From a virus, in IMG/VR virus record IMGVR_UViG_3300035698_014660, positions 1 to 50,877 of that record: 50,877 bases of DNA. The stretch is one strand, 5' to 3'. Position 1 is the first letter of the stretch; each line of letters starts with the position of its first letter. The notes beneath the pieces were generated by a model. The model had not been told where the DNA came from. It worked only from the letters and a program-made list of their open reading frames with translations, and ran no database searches. Below, piece by piece: positions 37,067 to 45,999 of this stretch. The position numbers and the translations under genes are program-made.

Positions 37067-37413
37067 TTAGAAATATCCACAAGGGCACGAACAACTTCTT
37101 GATTAGTATCTTCGTATGTATAAACTTCTACACCTTTTAAATCTATTTTATACTCATCAAATACTGAATCAATAGTATCTTTAATTGCTTGCCAACTGAT
37201 TTTTGAAAATTGAAACACCACACAATTACCCAAATTTCCATCAGTTATATCAAACGATGAACCATACGGCCCAGTTGCCTTCCCAGAAGACATTATATTG
37301 ATTCCTTCATCTCGCAATACTTTAACTAGGTCATTCAGTTTGGATGATTGATCTCGTGTTTTTTCATCATCTACAGTTTTAAACGACATAGGTTTCTGAT
37401 TTTTACGCGGCAT
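37057..37413 (-). CDS. Unknown small protein before the short E1-like gene
   Basis: 118 residues: a basic start (MPRKNQKP), two helices (DQSSKLNDLVKVLRDEG) and strands with GVEVYTY near the end. Overlap with the E1-like gene suggests a linked role. No family assigned. A GGAGTG site precedes the ATG. Confidence 0.55.
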   Translation of the reverse strand: MPRKNQKPMSFKTVDDEKTRDQSSKLNDLVKVLRDEGINIMSSGKATGPYGSSFDITDGNLGNCVVFQFSKISWQAIKDTIDSVFDEYKIDLKGVEVYTYEDTNQEVVRALVDISKCR

Positions 37414-37424
37414 AACACACTCCT

Positions 37425-37928
37425 TTACATAAATAAGTCATAGGTTCCCTTAACAAAATCTATCGTAGTAAACGATATAAATGGCATAATTTGATACTGG
37501 TCGCCATTAGCAATTCTGCGCTTCGAATTCATATATGATACTACATCCAAATCATTATCAATATAATAAACCTTCTCAATTTCAGGAAATCTCGCATCAT
37601 TTCCTTGTACAATGTTGGAAATGATTTGAACTTTCATATCAAGATAGTCTTCTATTGTTTTAGATGCATCCCATCTTAACATAGGCGAAGTGATAACATA
37701 TTTAGGCCTTAACCCATGAAAAGCACAAACTGTTTTAATAACAGGAATATCAATTCTCGGTCTAGCCGTTAAAATAGACCACCGAATATCATATTCATGC
37801 GGGTTTATATATGGGCCATCCTTAAATGCAGATATTGTATTCTTCCAATATCCCGACCAGTGATTTTGCCCAACTAGAGTTCCATCAAAGTCGAATAAAT
37901 AAAGACAAAATCTAGATTTATTTATCAT
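37425..37928 (-). CDS. HAD-superfamily phosphatase-like protein
   Basis: 167 residues. LYLFDFDGTLVG (residues 9-20) is HAD motif I with the nucleophile and acid Asp (13, 15). WSILTARPR gives the motif II Thr, and VYYIDNDLDVV supplies the acidic motif IV. The helix with SKTIEDYL provides a Lys. Phage HADs of this size include polynucleotide 3'-phosphatases and nucleotidases. The gene overlaps sbcC by 4 bases (ATGA), so a DNA-end cleaning role alongside the nuclease is likely but inferred. Confidence 0.75.
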   Translation of the reverse strand: MINKSRFCLYLFDFDGTLVGQNHWSGYWKNTISAFKDGPYINPHEYDIRWSILTARPRIDIPVIKTVCAFHGLRPKYVITSPMLRWDASKTIEDYLDMKVQIISNIVQGNDARFPEIEKVYYIDNDLDVVSYMNSKRRIANGDQYQIMPFISFTTIDFVKGTYDLFM

Positions 37929-40492
37929 TTAGTGCACCTAAATATTTTATCACATTCAGAATTATTAGCAATCAAGTGAGTAACTAATGTAACATTTCCA
38001 CCAGCAGATAATTTTTTAAGATGCCTACAAAATTGTGCGGAATTTTCATCATCTAATGAATCTAATACTTCATCCATAAAAGTTATATTAAATGATTTCT
38101 GATACATGTTCTCTACCAATAATCTCATGGATCTCATGCAACATACATCAACTAGACGTTTTTCTCCGCCAGACAATAATTTATGAGCATCTGTACCATT
38201 TTCAAGTTGTAACACATTAACATTAAACTTTTCTCTAATTTCTCCAGATTTAGTCGTAGATGTAGTATCAAATGTTACAATATATTGACCAGGAGATATA
38301 GTTTCAAGTTCAGTGCGAATAGCATTATTAAGAAATGGAATTGAACTATCAATAAGCATAGAAGGAATTCCATGATCAGAAAATGCATGCTTCCAAAATT
38401 CAAAAATCTTCAACGTACGATTCAATCCAATTAACTCATTAGTAGTTGAATCTAATTGAGTAGTACATTCCAAAATTGCATCTTGTGCAATACATATACA
38501 TGATTCTTCGACCACAGTATGTTCTAATTCATTTAACCGTGCCGAAGATATATGAATAGCATTTTCGAGCAAAGATATAACATTATGAGAAGTAACTAAT
38601 AAATCTCTAATTTCAATTAAGTGAATTTTACGATTACGCATTTGACTTAATTTACTATCAAATTCCTTTTTTCTATTATTAACATCTTTACGTTTCAAGT
38701 CAATTTTAGAATTACTATCCTCAAGATCTTTATCTTTTTGGCATTCAATCGTAGCTATTATTTGTTCTTTAGATGTGAGATACTCTTCGTGGTATCCATG
38801 AATAACTTTATCTAATTCAGATTGTATATTATCTAATTCATCTTGGCATTTTTGCATATCCACTTTATATTCAGTTATTTGATTATCACCATCATTGATA
38901 ACTTTAATACGAGTGGCGTCAGTATCTTGACGAAATTTTCTAAATTCTGATTGCAATTTCGTCATAACCAAATCTAATTCAATCTGTCTATCTGCAATAT
39001 CATTATTTCGTTTATCAATATCTATCCGAATATTATTTTGCCATTCAGTAAATTGAGATTTACTTACTTCAAAATCATTTGTCAATGTAGATATTTTATC
39101 AGTTAATGATGTTCTATCAATTATCTTACTATTACGAATAGCATTTATTTTATTAATAGCATCTTCATCTTTAACTTCCTGTCCACATGTAGGGCACGGG
39201 GCAGAATCCTTGCAACATAATGAATTGATCTCATTAGTCAATGCATCACATCTAGATGCTAAATCTTTAATCTGACGTTTGATACCTGCCATCTGGTCAA
39301 ATACAGTTTTATGTTTGTCTTTAAGAGCCAAACTTATATTTACAACTTCAACATTCAAAGCCTTAATATCAGCATCAGTCACAGCATTAGATTCTGATTG
39401 CTTAATTTCATGTTGCTTATCAGTTAAGGCTGTAGTTAATTGAGTTTTCTGATTGTTTGTCTGAATTAAACATTTATCCATGTCCGTTTGTATAGTATGC
39501 AATTGAGATCTTAATGCTAACACATTATCGTGCTGCTTTGATATACATACACTTTTCTTCTTATCAAATACAGACTCGGCAGCAGATAATTGGTGTGTAG
39601 TATCTGATAATGCTTTAGTTTCAATTCCTCGATTTACTACGTTATGAGTACTTTCAGTAGCAGAAAATTCAAACTCTAATTCAGAAATTGAATTCATTAT
39701 ATCATTAATAGCATCAACAAGTCTGTCTAATTCATCATTATCATAGTGAATATCTTTAATACTATCTTGTTGTTCTGCTAATTCTTTTTGTTTAGAAAAA
39801 ACTTCTTTACGTTGTTGATCTCTTTCACTATTAAGCTGGGCATTCTGATTGGCCACTAATTGTTCTGCTGATACTAAATTCTTGTGATATTCTTCTAATC
39901 TAGTTTCCAACTTAACTGCATTAATAGTTGTCTCATTAATTTGAGTAGATACCTGAACAATCTGCTCGGAAGTTCGCTTATAATAATCACGATATTCATG
40001 AGTTTGAAGTATATTATGAAAAATTTCTTTCTGTTGACCATCCGTTAAGCATGTAAAAAAATCTTTTACATTTTGACTAAAATAAACAGAATTCAAAAAT
40101 ACTTCTTTAGGAACTAACGTAGTTGCTATTAATTTATAAGTATCGGTTGCAGTTTTTCTAGAAATATCTATTCCATCTCTCATAAATATTAGACTACTTT
40201 TAAACTCTTTATGTTTAAAATATCTAGATATTTTATATGGAACATCATCAATAAAGAAATCTATAATGATCTCTAAATTCTTCCCAACCCGTTTATTAAC
40301 TAAGTCAGGAATAGTAAACCCTTCAGCTGTTGTCCCATACAACCCAGCACAAAATGCCATTAAATGAGTACTTTTACCAGAACCATTTGGACCAGTAATA
40401 GCAACTAACTGATCATCAGGAAATTCTAATTCCGACTCATCATATCGTCTAACATTTTTAAATGCTAACTTGGTAAACCGTATATGTTGCAT
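37925..40492 (-). CDS. SbcC/Rad50-like recombination ATPase (T4 gp46 homologue)
   Basis: 855 residues. Walker A GPNGSGKST (34-42), a zinc hook CPTCG (about 432-436) at the tip of long coiled coils, ABC signature LSGGEKR (about 769) and Walker B FMDEVLDSLD (about 808). This domain order is diagnostic for the Rad50/SbcC SMC-like family. With SbcD it processes double-strand ends and in T4 makes the 3' single strands for recombination-dependent replication. T4 gp46 is 560 residues, so this one has longer coils, nearer to bacterial SbcC. It is 4 bases downstream of sbcD. Confidence 0.95.
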   Translation of the reverse strand: MQHIRFTKLAFKNVRRYDESELEFPDDQLVAITGPNGSGKSTHLMAFCAGLYGTTAEGFTIPDLVNKRVGKNLEIIIDFFIDDVPYKISRYFKHKEFKSSLIFMRDGIDISRKTATDTYKLIATTLVPKEVFLNSVYFSQNVKDFFTCLTDGQQKEIFHNILQTHEYRDYYKRTSEQIVQVSTQINETTINAVKLETRLEEYHKNLVSAEQLVANQNAQLNSERDQQRKEVFSKQKELAEQQDSIKDIHYDNDELDRLVDAINDIMNSISELEFEFSATESTHNVVNRGIETKALSDTTHQLSAAESVFDKKKSVCISKQHDNVLALRSQLHTIQTDMDKCLIQTNNQKTQLTTALTDKQHEIKQSESNAVTDADIKALNVEVVNISLALKDKHKTVFDQMAGIKRQIKDLASRCDALTNEINSLCCKDSAPCPTCGQEVKDEDAINKINAIRNSKIIDRTSLTDKISTLTNDFEVSKSQFTEWQNNIRIDIDKRNNDIADRQIELDLVMTKLQSEFRKFRQDTDATRIKVINDGDNQITEYKVDMQKCQDELDNIQSELDKVIHGYHEEYLTSKEQIIATIECQKDKDLEDSNSKIDLKRKDVNNRKKEFDSKLSQMRNRKIHLIEIRDLLVTSHNVISLLENAIHISSARLNELEHTVVEESCICIAQDAILECTTQLDSTTNELIGLNRTLKIFEFWKHAFSDHGIPSMLIDSSIPFLNNAIRTELETISPGQYIVTFDTTSTTKSGEIREKFNVNVLQLENGTDAHKLLSGGEKRLVDVCCMRSMRLLVENMYQKSFNITFMDEVLDSLDDENSAQFCRHLKKLSAGGNVTLVTHLIANNSECDKIFRCTK

Positions 40493-40496
40493 ATAT

Positions 40497-41528
40497 TTAA
40501 TCTTCCTTAACTTCTCCAGAATTTATACCAATTAACGAGGAAACACAATTCATATATTCTTCAGCCTCATCTCCACTAATTTCATTTACTTCTAAATATT
40601 TTCGTAGTATTTCCGTTTGATTCATTGCTGTCGATATTCCTCTATCTTGTAATTCAACTTCATGATCTTCCAATATAATCACTGATGAATTAGAAATATC
40701 TAAATCTCCCTTTGAGCGTTTCCTAACTCGAACTTTATGACCCTGAGATCTAAGTTCCTCTGCTTCTTTTAATACATCAGCAGGATTTTCAGTATCATCG
40801 TCAATAATCAATTCACGATATTCTAAAAATCCAGTTATACCTATACTTTGAACTTGCAGTGTTTCTGTATCATATAACAAACAACGTTTCTTTTCATTTT
40901 TATCATTCCAACTAGTATGAATTGGACTTCCTGTATAATACATTTCACAATTATGTCGTGATAAATGTTGAGGTGTATGGTAATGCCCAAGCAATACTAA
41001 TTTCCACTTAGATATATTTTGCATATTCACAGATGAAGCTATTGATATTCCTGATTGCAATATAGCCTCAGATATACCTAAATGAGATAATAAAATATCT
41101 CCCCCATCATGCTCAGCAATATCATTAACCATATGATTGGAATATGGAATTATTGTAATATTACCTACTGTCGTAGGAGATTCATAACAATTAACATTAG
41201 GATATCCTGAAAATAATGAAATAGTGGAAGTTTGAAAATCTCCAACACTTGATAAATCATGATTACCTGATAATATAGTAAATTGAAGATTAGAAAATTC
41301 TAATATCAAATCTTTAAATGCATTAATTGAGTCAGTATATATTATGTCTTTATCATTACACAAATCTCCAAGAATATCAATATGTTCAACATCATTTTCA
41401 ACTGCAAATATAAATAATTTTTTTAACACATTAATCAAATCATGTAATCGTAATGGAAGACCATCCTCAGCAATTACATCATCTTTATAACATGATAAAT
41501 GAATATCACCAATAGCAAGACGTTTCAT
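40497..41528 (-). CDS. SbcD/Mre11-like nuclease (T4 gp47 homologue)
   Basis: 343 residues. Calcineurin-type metallophosphoesterase motifs in order: GDIHLS (7-12), GDLCND (about 49-54), SGNHDL (about 90-95), ILLSHLG and LLGHYHT (about 185). These supply the two-metal site of Mre11-type nucleases. The C-terminal part is a capping/SbcC-binding domain of mixed helices. Size matches T4 gp47 (339). A 13-bp hairpin lies between it and the JAMM gene. Confidence 0.94.
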   Translation of the reverse strand: MKRLAIGDIHLSCYKDDVIAEDGLPLRLHDLINVLKKLFIFAVENDVEHIDILGDLCNDKDIIYTDSINAFKDLILEFSNLQFTILSGNHDLSSVGDFQTSTISLFSGYPNVNCYESPTTVGNITIIPYSNHMVNDIAEHDGGDILLSHLGISEAILQSGISIASSVNMQNISKWKLVLLGHYHTPQHLSRHNCEMYYTGSPIHTSWNDKNEKKRCLLYDTETLQVQSIGITGFLEYRELIIDDDTENPADVLKEAEELRSQGHKVRVRKRSKGDLDISNSSVIILEDHEVELQDRGISTAMNQTEILRKYLEVNEISGDEAEEYMNCVSSLIGINSGEVKED

Positions 41529-41552
41529 TTAATAATCTCCAACTAATGCAAG

Positions 41553-41589
41553 TCATTGGTCTCCTAATATTTATTCAGGAGACCAATGA
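41553..41589 (-). other. Strong hairpin without U tract between JAMM and sbcD genes
   Basis: A perfect 13-bp stem (41577-41589 with 41553-41565) and an 11-base loop. No U run follows on the minus strand. It could be a weak terminator, an RNA processing site or a stability element setting different levels of JAMM and SbcD/SbcC. The sbcD Shine-Dalgarno (GGAG) follows shortly after. Confidence 0.75.
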
Positions 41590-41605
41590 TTCACATCTTT
41601 AATAA

Positions 41606-42367
41606 TTAATAATCAGGGCGAATTCCCGTATTAAGAAAATGTTCCCATTCAGTCACATCTGTATCATCAATATCATTTTCATCACCATAGATAGATTCTG
41701 CTTGGGCTGAAGCATATTGATTCATATTTTGCCCAGATGGTGATGGTTTATATGCTGGATAAGGACTACCAGCAACAGCAGGATTATAAGGTTTACCAGT
41801 ATATGCGTGACCATAACGATAAGAAGCTATAGTTGTTGCAGCAATTTTAATTTTATCCAACTGAAGGGGATCAATCTCAACAGCAGGATATGAATATTCT
41901 ATTTTAACCGGTAATCTTAAACGACCAACCATTTCTACAACTTCCAGATTCACTTCTCCGCTAATAAAATTTTTATTTTCATATAGCAGACTGAATAGAT
42001 GATTCCCATTAATAGAACCATCATCTGTCCCAGAAAAATGCTTACACCCAGTAGGATGCTTATGAACTACTCCATTCCATACTGTATTTGGATCATCAAG
42101 TCCATCTTCTTTAAAATCTATTGATGCTATTGACACAACTTGGTCTGGAATCATAAAGTCAGGAGATAACACTATAGTATTATCTACAATATCTCCATGA
42201 AGATAAAGCCCAAATTCCACATTAGGACACTTTTTATCAATTTCTCGCATCACATATACTAATGATGCAGGAATTTCTACAGTAATATCTTTAATTCTTG
42301 CAAGAGATGGAGTTGTCCATACTGTAGGACCATGTTTATACGCTTTAGGTAACTTAATTGCTGTCAT
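41606..42367 (-). CDS. JAMM/JAB-domain metalloprotease (deubiquitinase-like)
   Basis: 253 residues from the ATG at 42367. The longer frame back to 42505 would give a spurious hydrophobic tail and overlap the E1 gene; the chosen ATG is one base after its stop. The JAMM motif is complete: E51 (VEFGLYLHG), H102 and H104 (VVHKHP), then seven residues, S112 and D115 (SGTD), that is H-x-H-x7-S-x-x-D. JAMM enzymes cut isopeptide or peptide bonds after ubiquitin-like proteins, or process Ubl precursors. A Pro/Tyr-rich disordered segment (about 190-220) and acidic C-terminus follow. The adjacent E1-like gene strongly supports a Ubl-related function. Confidence 0.88.
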   Translation of the reverse strand: MTAIKLPKAYKHGPTVWTTPSLARIKDITVEIPASLVYVMREIDKKCPNVEFGLYLHGDIVDNTIVLSPDFMIPDQVVSIASIDFKEDGLDDPNTVWNGVVHKHPTGCKHFSGTDDGSINGNHLFSLLYENKNFISGEVNLEVVEMVGRLRLPVKIEYSYPAVEIDPLQLDKIKIAATTIASYRYGHAYTGKPYNPAVAGSPYPAYKPSPSGQNMNQYASAQAESIYGDENDIDDTDVTEWEHFLNTGIRPDY

Positions 42368-42368
42368 T

Positions 42369-43079
42369 TTATACACTTCTTTCTTGTTGAATAGTAACTG
42401 CTTGATTTGTAGCTTGAGATACAAGGTTAAGAGAATTAAGAATATTCCCACAATCAAAAGTAAGAATACCCTCAAAATGTGAAGGGGCTTCAATTCCTGC
42501 AACAAAAGTATGAGGAATCAAAGTAGTCATGACTGCAATAGTAGCAATCATTTGAGCTGGTGCAAAGAATGATGGAGTGACTGTATAACCATCTGATTGA
42601 CCCCATACTTTTCTAGATCCAGGATTACCATCTATAGTAACTTCCATTCCATCATATCCAAGTTTCCATTTTTTACAAGAGAATCGATTTATATCATCAA
42701 AAATATCATCTCGACAATCAAATATAACAGACTCATTACTAGGACGAAATTTAGTATGGTCAGTAAATTTTTCTTGTATAACACTCACATGTTGTTGTGG
42801 ACGCCGTTCAAGAATTAACTTAGATAATGCAACTACTTTTGGAGATCCAATATCAGTCACCTTAAACGGGGTTCTGTTTAAATTAGATACTTCAATCACA
42901 TCATCATCAAACATACATATATTCCTTACGGCTCCAGATAATGCTAAATTAAATGCAACCCAAGATCCTATTCCTCCAACTCCAATAACATAAGCAGTAG
43001 GAATATTAACAAGACTTAATGTTTTTTGCCTATCTGTAGTGGAGTTAACTCCAAAATTCCACATATTTTGTTCATCCAT
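42369..43079 (-). CDS. E1/ThiF-like adenylating enzyme
   Basis: 236 residues. AYVIGVGGIGSWVAF holds the ATP-binding loop GVGGIGS (33-39). FDDDVIEVSNLNRTPF gives the acidic residues D58-D60 and the NLNR arginine (R69), and GSPK supplies K81. IFDCRDDIF (about 118-125) is the DCxD motif of ThiF/MoeB/E1 proteins. The C-terminal part is mostly buried strands and Gly/Thr-rich helix. All ATP and substrate adenylation residues appear intact. It overlaps the E2-like gene by 8 bases and directly precedes the JAMM gene. Confidence 0.9.
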   Translation of the reverse strand: MDEQNMWNFGVNSTTDRQKTLSLVNIPTAYVIGVGGIGSWVAFNLALSGAVRNICMFDDDVIEVSNLNRTPFKVTDIGSPKVVALSKLILERRPQQHVSVIQEKFTDHTKFRPSNESVIFDCRDDIFDDINRFSCKKWKLGYDGMEVTIDGNPGSRKVWGQSDGYTVTPSFFAPAQMIATIAVMTTLIPHTFVAGIEAPSHFEGILTFDCGNILNSLNLVSQATNQAVTIQQERSV

Positions 43080-45261
43080 TAGGAGACTCCGTAGTTAATG
43101 CTTTGATATTAGCATACACACTATTAGATATTTGTGAAGCAATAATTTCACTCTCCACCATAGTACCATCTATTATAGTGGAAGGTACATCTGGAGTCAT
43201 ATTATTCAATTTAGAATGTGAACAATGGGTAGAACCACGGTCATGATCATACATTTCTTTCCATGTATCAAAATTAACAGTATCATCATTATGAATCTTC
43301 AAATTTCTGCACATAATATCAATTCCAAATGTACCGCATCTAATCAACTTAGATGCTTTAATAATAATAGCAGCTTGGACATGAGTAATTGGTATGCATT
43401 TAAAGTTTCGACCTTTAATATAGAAATAATTTCCACAATGAATAGTGACAAAAGATTGACCATTAGAAAGCATCCATAATGGATGATCCATACGTTGTAA
43501 CACTGATCTAGCAGTTAAATCAGAACTTGTATTACTTCTAATTATATCACGAACTATTCTCATACATGCAACTTCAAATTCAGAATTCTTATTCAAATTT
43601 ATAAATCCAAAAGTAGATGGATTATTCATTGTATTATCACTATAAACAACTAATTGATGATCACTATTACGAACTGATGAGCTTGGTCGAGGTACAGGAG
43701 TAGGAGTAGATGGTAAACCAGAAACAGTTGGTTGATCTGATATTCTTGTTACTTTTCCTGGAGTAATAGATATGTCATGGTTATCCATTATAGTTGACCC
43801 TATAATTGGAACACAGTTCTTCTTCAATTCATTTAGCAGATCTGAACTATATGCACTATCCATATTTATAATACCAAGAATATCTGTTGCTGCTGTAAGA
43901 TCAGCCAGTAATATATCTCGTCCTTGATATAATCTAATTTCTCCGAGATTCCCAAGACATACACTATGTTCTTGAACATTAGGATGATTATTTGATCCAG
44001 CAGCATGTGTTACACTCATACGTCCACGGCTTGATATATATAACCTATCAATATGAATACTTCTCTGGGAAGTATCAATTTTATAAATTTTCCTATTATG
44101 GCATAATTTAAACGGAACTAAATTGACATCTTTTTTCCAATAAGTATAGTCCTCATTTAAAAATGAATGATTAGTCAATTCATTGGGAGGAACAATAGTC
44201 CATCCATTTTCATAAAATGCTGTAAAACTAAGAAGACATTCATCAAACGCTTCATGTTTCAATTTATCGACCCGATTTCTCATAATACCAAACATATCTT
44301 CAATAAACTTCTCGAAGAATGTTTGAAACTCGCCACGATGATTATATCTTGTAGTTAACTCAGACAATACATTTTCAAATATCCCACGTTGAGCATCATA
44401 AAACTTATCAGTATCAAATGGATCACAAGCAGAACATTGCATTACTTTTATATGTTCTAGTTGATTACTACTCAAAGTCGTAGACACCAACGCTGCCGCC
44501 GTATCTTTGAGAAATTGATCTGAATTTACAGTATTTAGAATATCATCATCATCAGCAAAGATATTAAATAATTCTACTAATACCTTTTTAAGCACAATTC
44601 TACCATGCTTTTCCATTATTGTTTTAATTACTTGCCACCGAATTAACATTTCTCCATCAGCAGAAATAATTGCTAACAATGAATCAGTTTTTCCAGCAAA
44701 TATAAACCGTCTAATTCTAGGTAACCGCTGAAGTATAAAACTCTCAGATCTCAACAAATGTAATAATTTACTTTTAGATATAAAACTACCACTAAATCCC
44801 CGCATTGTTGGAAAAATAGTCATATCTCTAAATGAAAAAGAATCACTTGATATAATACGATCTGGACTATATAAATTATGGATTGGAGCAGTAGTAGGTA
44901 AATCCTCATTACATATATCATGTAATATGGTTTTTAACTGAACTAGTCCAAATGAGCAAAATGTAACTATTTCCAATCCACGGGTCATCAACGCCTTATA
45001 GGCAGATACTGGGTCATCACTTGTGTTGGTTATTTCTTCCCAATCCACACATAATCTATTATATCCATTTCTACGATGACCTCGCAAAGATTGACATACG
45101 CATATAGAATTAACTAAATAACTTAATCTTTCATCAGTTAAAATCTCAGACAATATTGAATTCAGTTCCTGGAGCTCACTTTGATCTATTATGTTAAGTT
45201 CAGCTCTGGACATGTGTTCGCCAATATCATAATCTCGAGTATTTACTAACTTTGACAGCAT
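43072..45261 (-). CDS. Large protein with E2-like HPN...CLG motif
   Basis: 729 residues, with AAGGAG before ATG. Residues 426-437 read HPNVQEHSVCLG; ubiquitin-conjugating enzymes carry HPN followed some residues later by the active-site Cys, often in CLG. The strands before it (IHIDRLYISSRG, SVTHA) fit the E2 beta sheet. The first 400 residues are helical with Cys-rich spots and may be a separate domain. A Pro/Ser linker (about 520-535) leads to a third region with CGNYFYIKGR. It overlaps the E1-like gene by 8 bases. The motif match is short, but its E1 and JAMM context makes it credible. Confidence 0.55.
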   Translation of the reverse strand: MLSKLVNTRDYDIGEHMSRAELNIIDQSELQELNSILSEILTDERLSYLVNSICVCQSLRGHRRNGYNRLCVDWEEITNTSDDPVSAYKALMTRGLEIVTFCSFGLVQLKTILHDICNEDLPTTAPIHNLYSPDRIISSDSFSFRDMTIFPTMRGFSGSFISKSKLLHLLRSESFILQRLPRIRRFIFAGKTDSLLAIISADGEMLIRWQVIKTIMEKHGRIVLKKVLVELFNIFADDDDILNTVNSDQFLKDTAAALVSTTLSSNQLEHIKVMQCSACDPFDTDKFYDAQRGIFENVLSELTTRYNHRGEFQTFFEKFIEDMFGIMRNRVDKLKHEAFDECLLSFTAFYENGWTIVPPNELTNHSFLNEDYTYWKKDVNLVPFKLCHNRKIYKIDTSQRSIHIDRLYISSRGRMSVTHAAGSNNHPNVQEHSVCLGNLGEIRLYQGRDILLADLTAATDILGIINMDSAYSSDLLNELKKNCVPIIGSTIMDNHDISITPGKVTRISDQPTVSGLPSTPTPVPRPSSSVRNSDHQLVVYSDNTMNNPSTFGFINLNKNSEFEVACMRIVRDIIRSNTSSDLTARSVLQRMDHPLWMLSNGQSFVTIHCGNYFYIKGRNFKCIPITHVQAAIIIKASKLIRCGTFGIDIMCRNLKIHNDDTVNFDTWKEMYDHDRGSTHCSHSKLNNMTPDVPSTIIDGTMVESEIIASQISNSVYANIKALTTESPNG

Positions 45262-45274
45262 TTATAATCTCCTT

Positions 45275-45306
45275 AAAAAAGGGCCCGAATTAAAAAACTC
45301 GGGCCC
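45275..45306 (-). terminator. GC-rich rho-independent terminator after the winged-helix gene
   Basis: An 8-bp perfect stem, TCGGGCCC (45299-45306) with GGGCCCGA (45281-45288), loop of 10 bases and a run of six U (45275-45280) on the minus strand. It closes the gene ending at 45322. The next gene's AAGGAG site follows at once. Confidence 0.92.
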
Positions 45307-45321
45307 AAAATAACCTTACAA

Positions 45322-45885
45322 TTACATCGCGGCTTTGTTATGCTTCTGGATAGTAAGCTGGATGATACGACCTTCAGGGAAAACAATATCAGATTCGGTA
45401 TTGATTTCAGTGTTAGACACAGCATCCTTCATAACATAAGTCTCAATGCCATTACTATGAGCAAAATTAACAATAGACGAGATAGTCTCTGCAGGAGTTT
45501 CAACCAAATACCGTTGGGTATTGTTTATCACCAAGAGATACTGAGTATTGTTCAGCTCAATAACATTACCAGAAGGATCCGTAATTCTGAATCCGGTACT
45601 AACCACTGTAACATTATAACCTTCTGCAACTTGAGAAACCACCTGTGGGACAGAAACATCATCTGACGCCGTAGCTGGCGAAATAGAAGAGGCTTCGGTC
45701 GCAGCAGTAGAATAGGTATCATAACGCCCATCAGTATCAAGAGTCAGAATGCCTTCACTTACCAGGGCAGCAATTTCGGCCTTAATCGCTACAGTAGCTT
45801 TGCTTTTGCCGAGACCATTTCTGACGATGCTGTTGGTGGTGGAATTGGCATTGGCCGCGACGAAATTAACAATAGTATTACGCAT
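45322..45885 (-). CDS. Winged-helix-like protein with possible beta-grasp C-terminus (candidate ubiquitin-like)
   Basis: 187 residues from the ATG at 45885, chosen over TTG at 45900 because a GGAG site is correctly spaced. Residues 1-55 look like a winged helix (TVAIKAEIAALVSEGILTLDTDGRYD). A Thr/Ser/Ala linker follows. Residues about 120-187 alternate strands and one helix: QYLLVINNTQRYLVET, ETISSIVNFAHSNGI, ETYVMKD, then IVFPEGRIIQLTIQK. This order resembles ubiquitin-like beta-grasp proteins of bacterial E1/E2/JAB operons. There is no terminal GG (it ends NKAAM), so the Ubl idea is a hypothesis. The gene is unusually GC-rich for the window and has its own terminator and probable promoter, pointing to high expression. 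Confidence 0.5.
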   Translation of the reverse strand: MRNTIVNFVAANANSTTNSIVRNGLGKSKATVAIKAEIAALVSEGILTLDTDGRYDTYSTAATEASSISPATASDDVSVPQVVSQVAEGYNVTVVSTGFRITDPSGNVIELNNTQYLLVINNTQRYLVETPAETISSIVNFAHSNGIETYVMKDAVSNTEINTESDIVFPEGRIIQLTIQKHNKAAM

Positions 45886-45926
45886 TTTCAAATTCTCCAA
45901 TTGGAGGGATTATTTTAATCGAACTA

Positions 45927-45955
45927 GGTATAAAAAATCTTATTCTTATCTGTAA
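45927..45955 (-). promoter_or_regulatory. Possible sigma70-like promoter for the 187-residue gene
   Basis: On the minus strand, TTACAG (45950-45955), a 17-base spacer and TATACC (45927-45932). The spacer is ideal but the boxes are imperfect. The AT-rich 45901-45999 spacer lies between the helicase stop and the gene. No experimental or comparative support is available. Confidence 0.3.
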
Positions 45956-45999
45956 TTTCCTTAACATCAACGCACATTTAATTTCCTATTTAATTTCTC

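Noticed and set aside
42368-42505. Membrane-anchored N-terminus for the JAMM protein
   Set aside because: The hydrophobic extension is an out-of-frame reading of the E1-like gene; the ATG at 42367 right after its stop is the natural start.
45340-45666. Plus-strand ORFs opposite the winged-helix gene and similar antisense ORFs
   Set aside because: They lie within genes with motif, codon and ribosome-site support on the other strand and have no family resemblance.
35501-45885. Classical PRTRC plasmid module
   Set aside because: E1 and JAMM are shared, but I see no ParB, no recognisable PRTRC proteins B to F, and the gene order is different.
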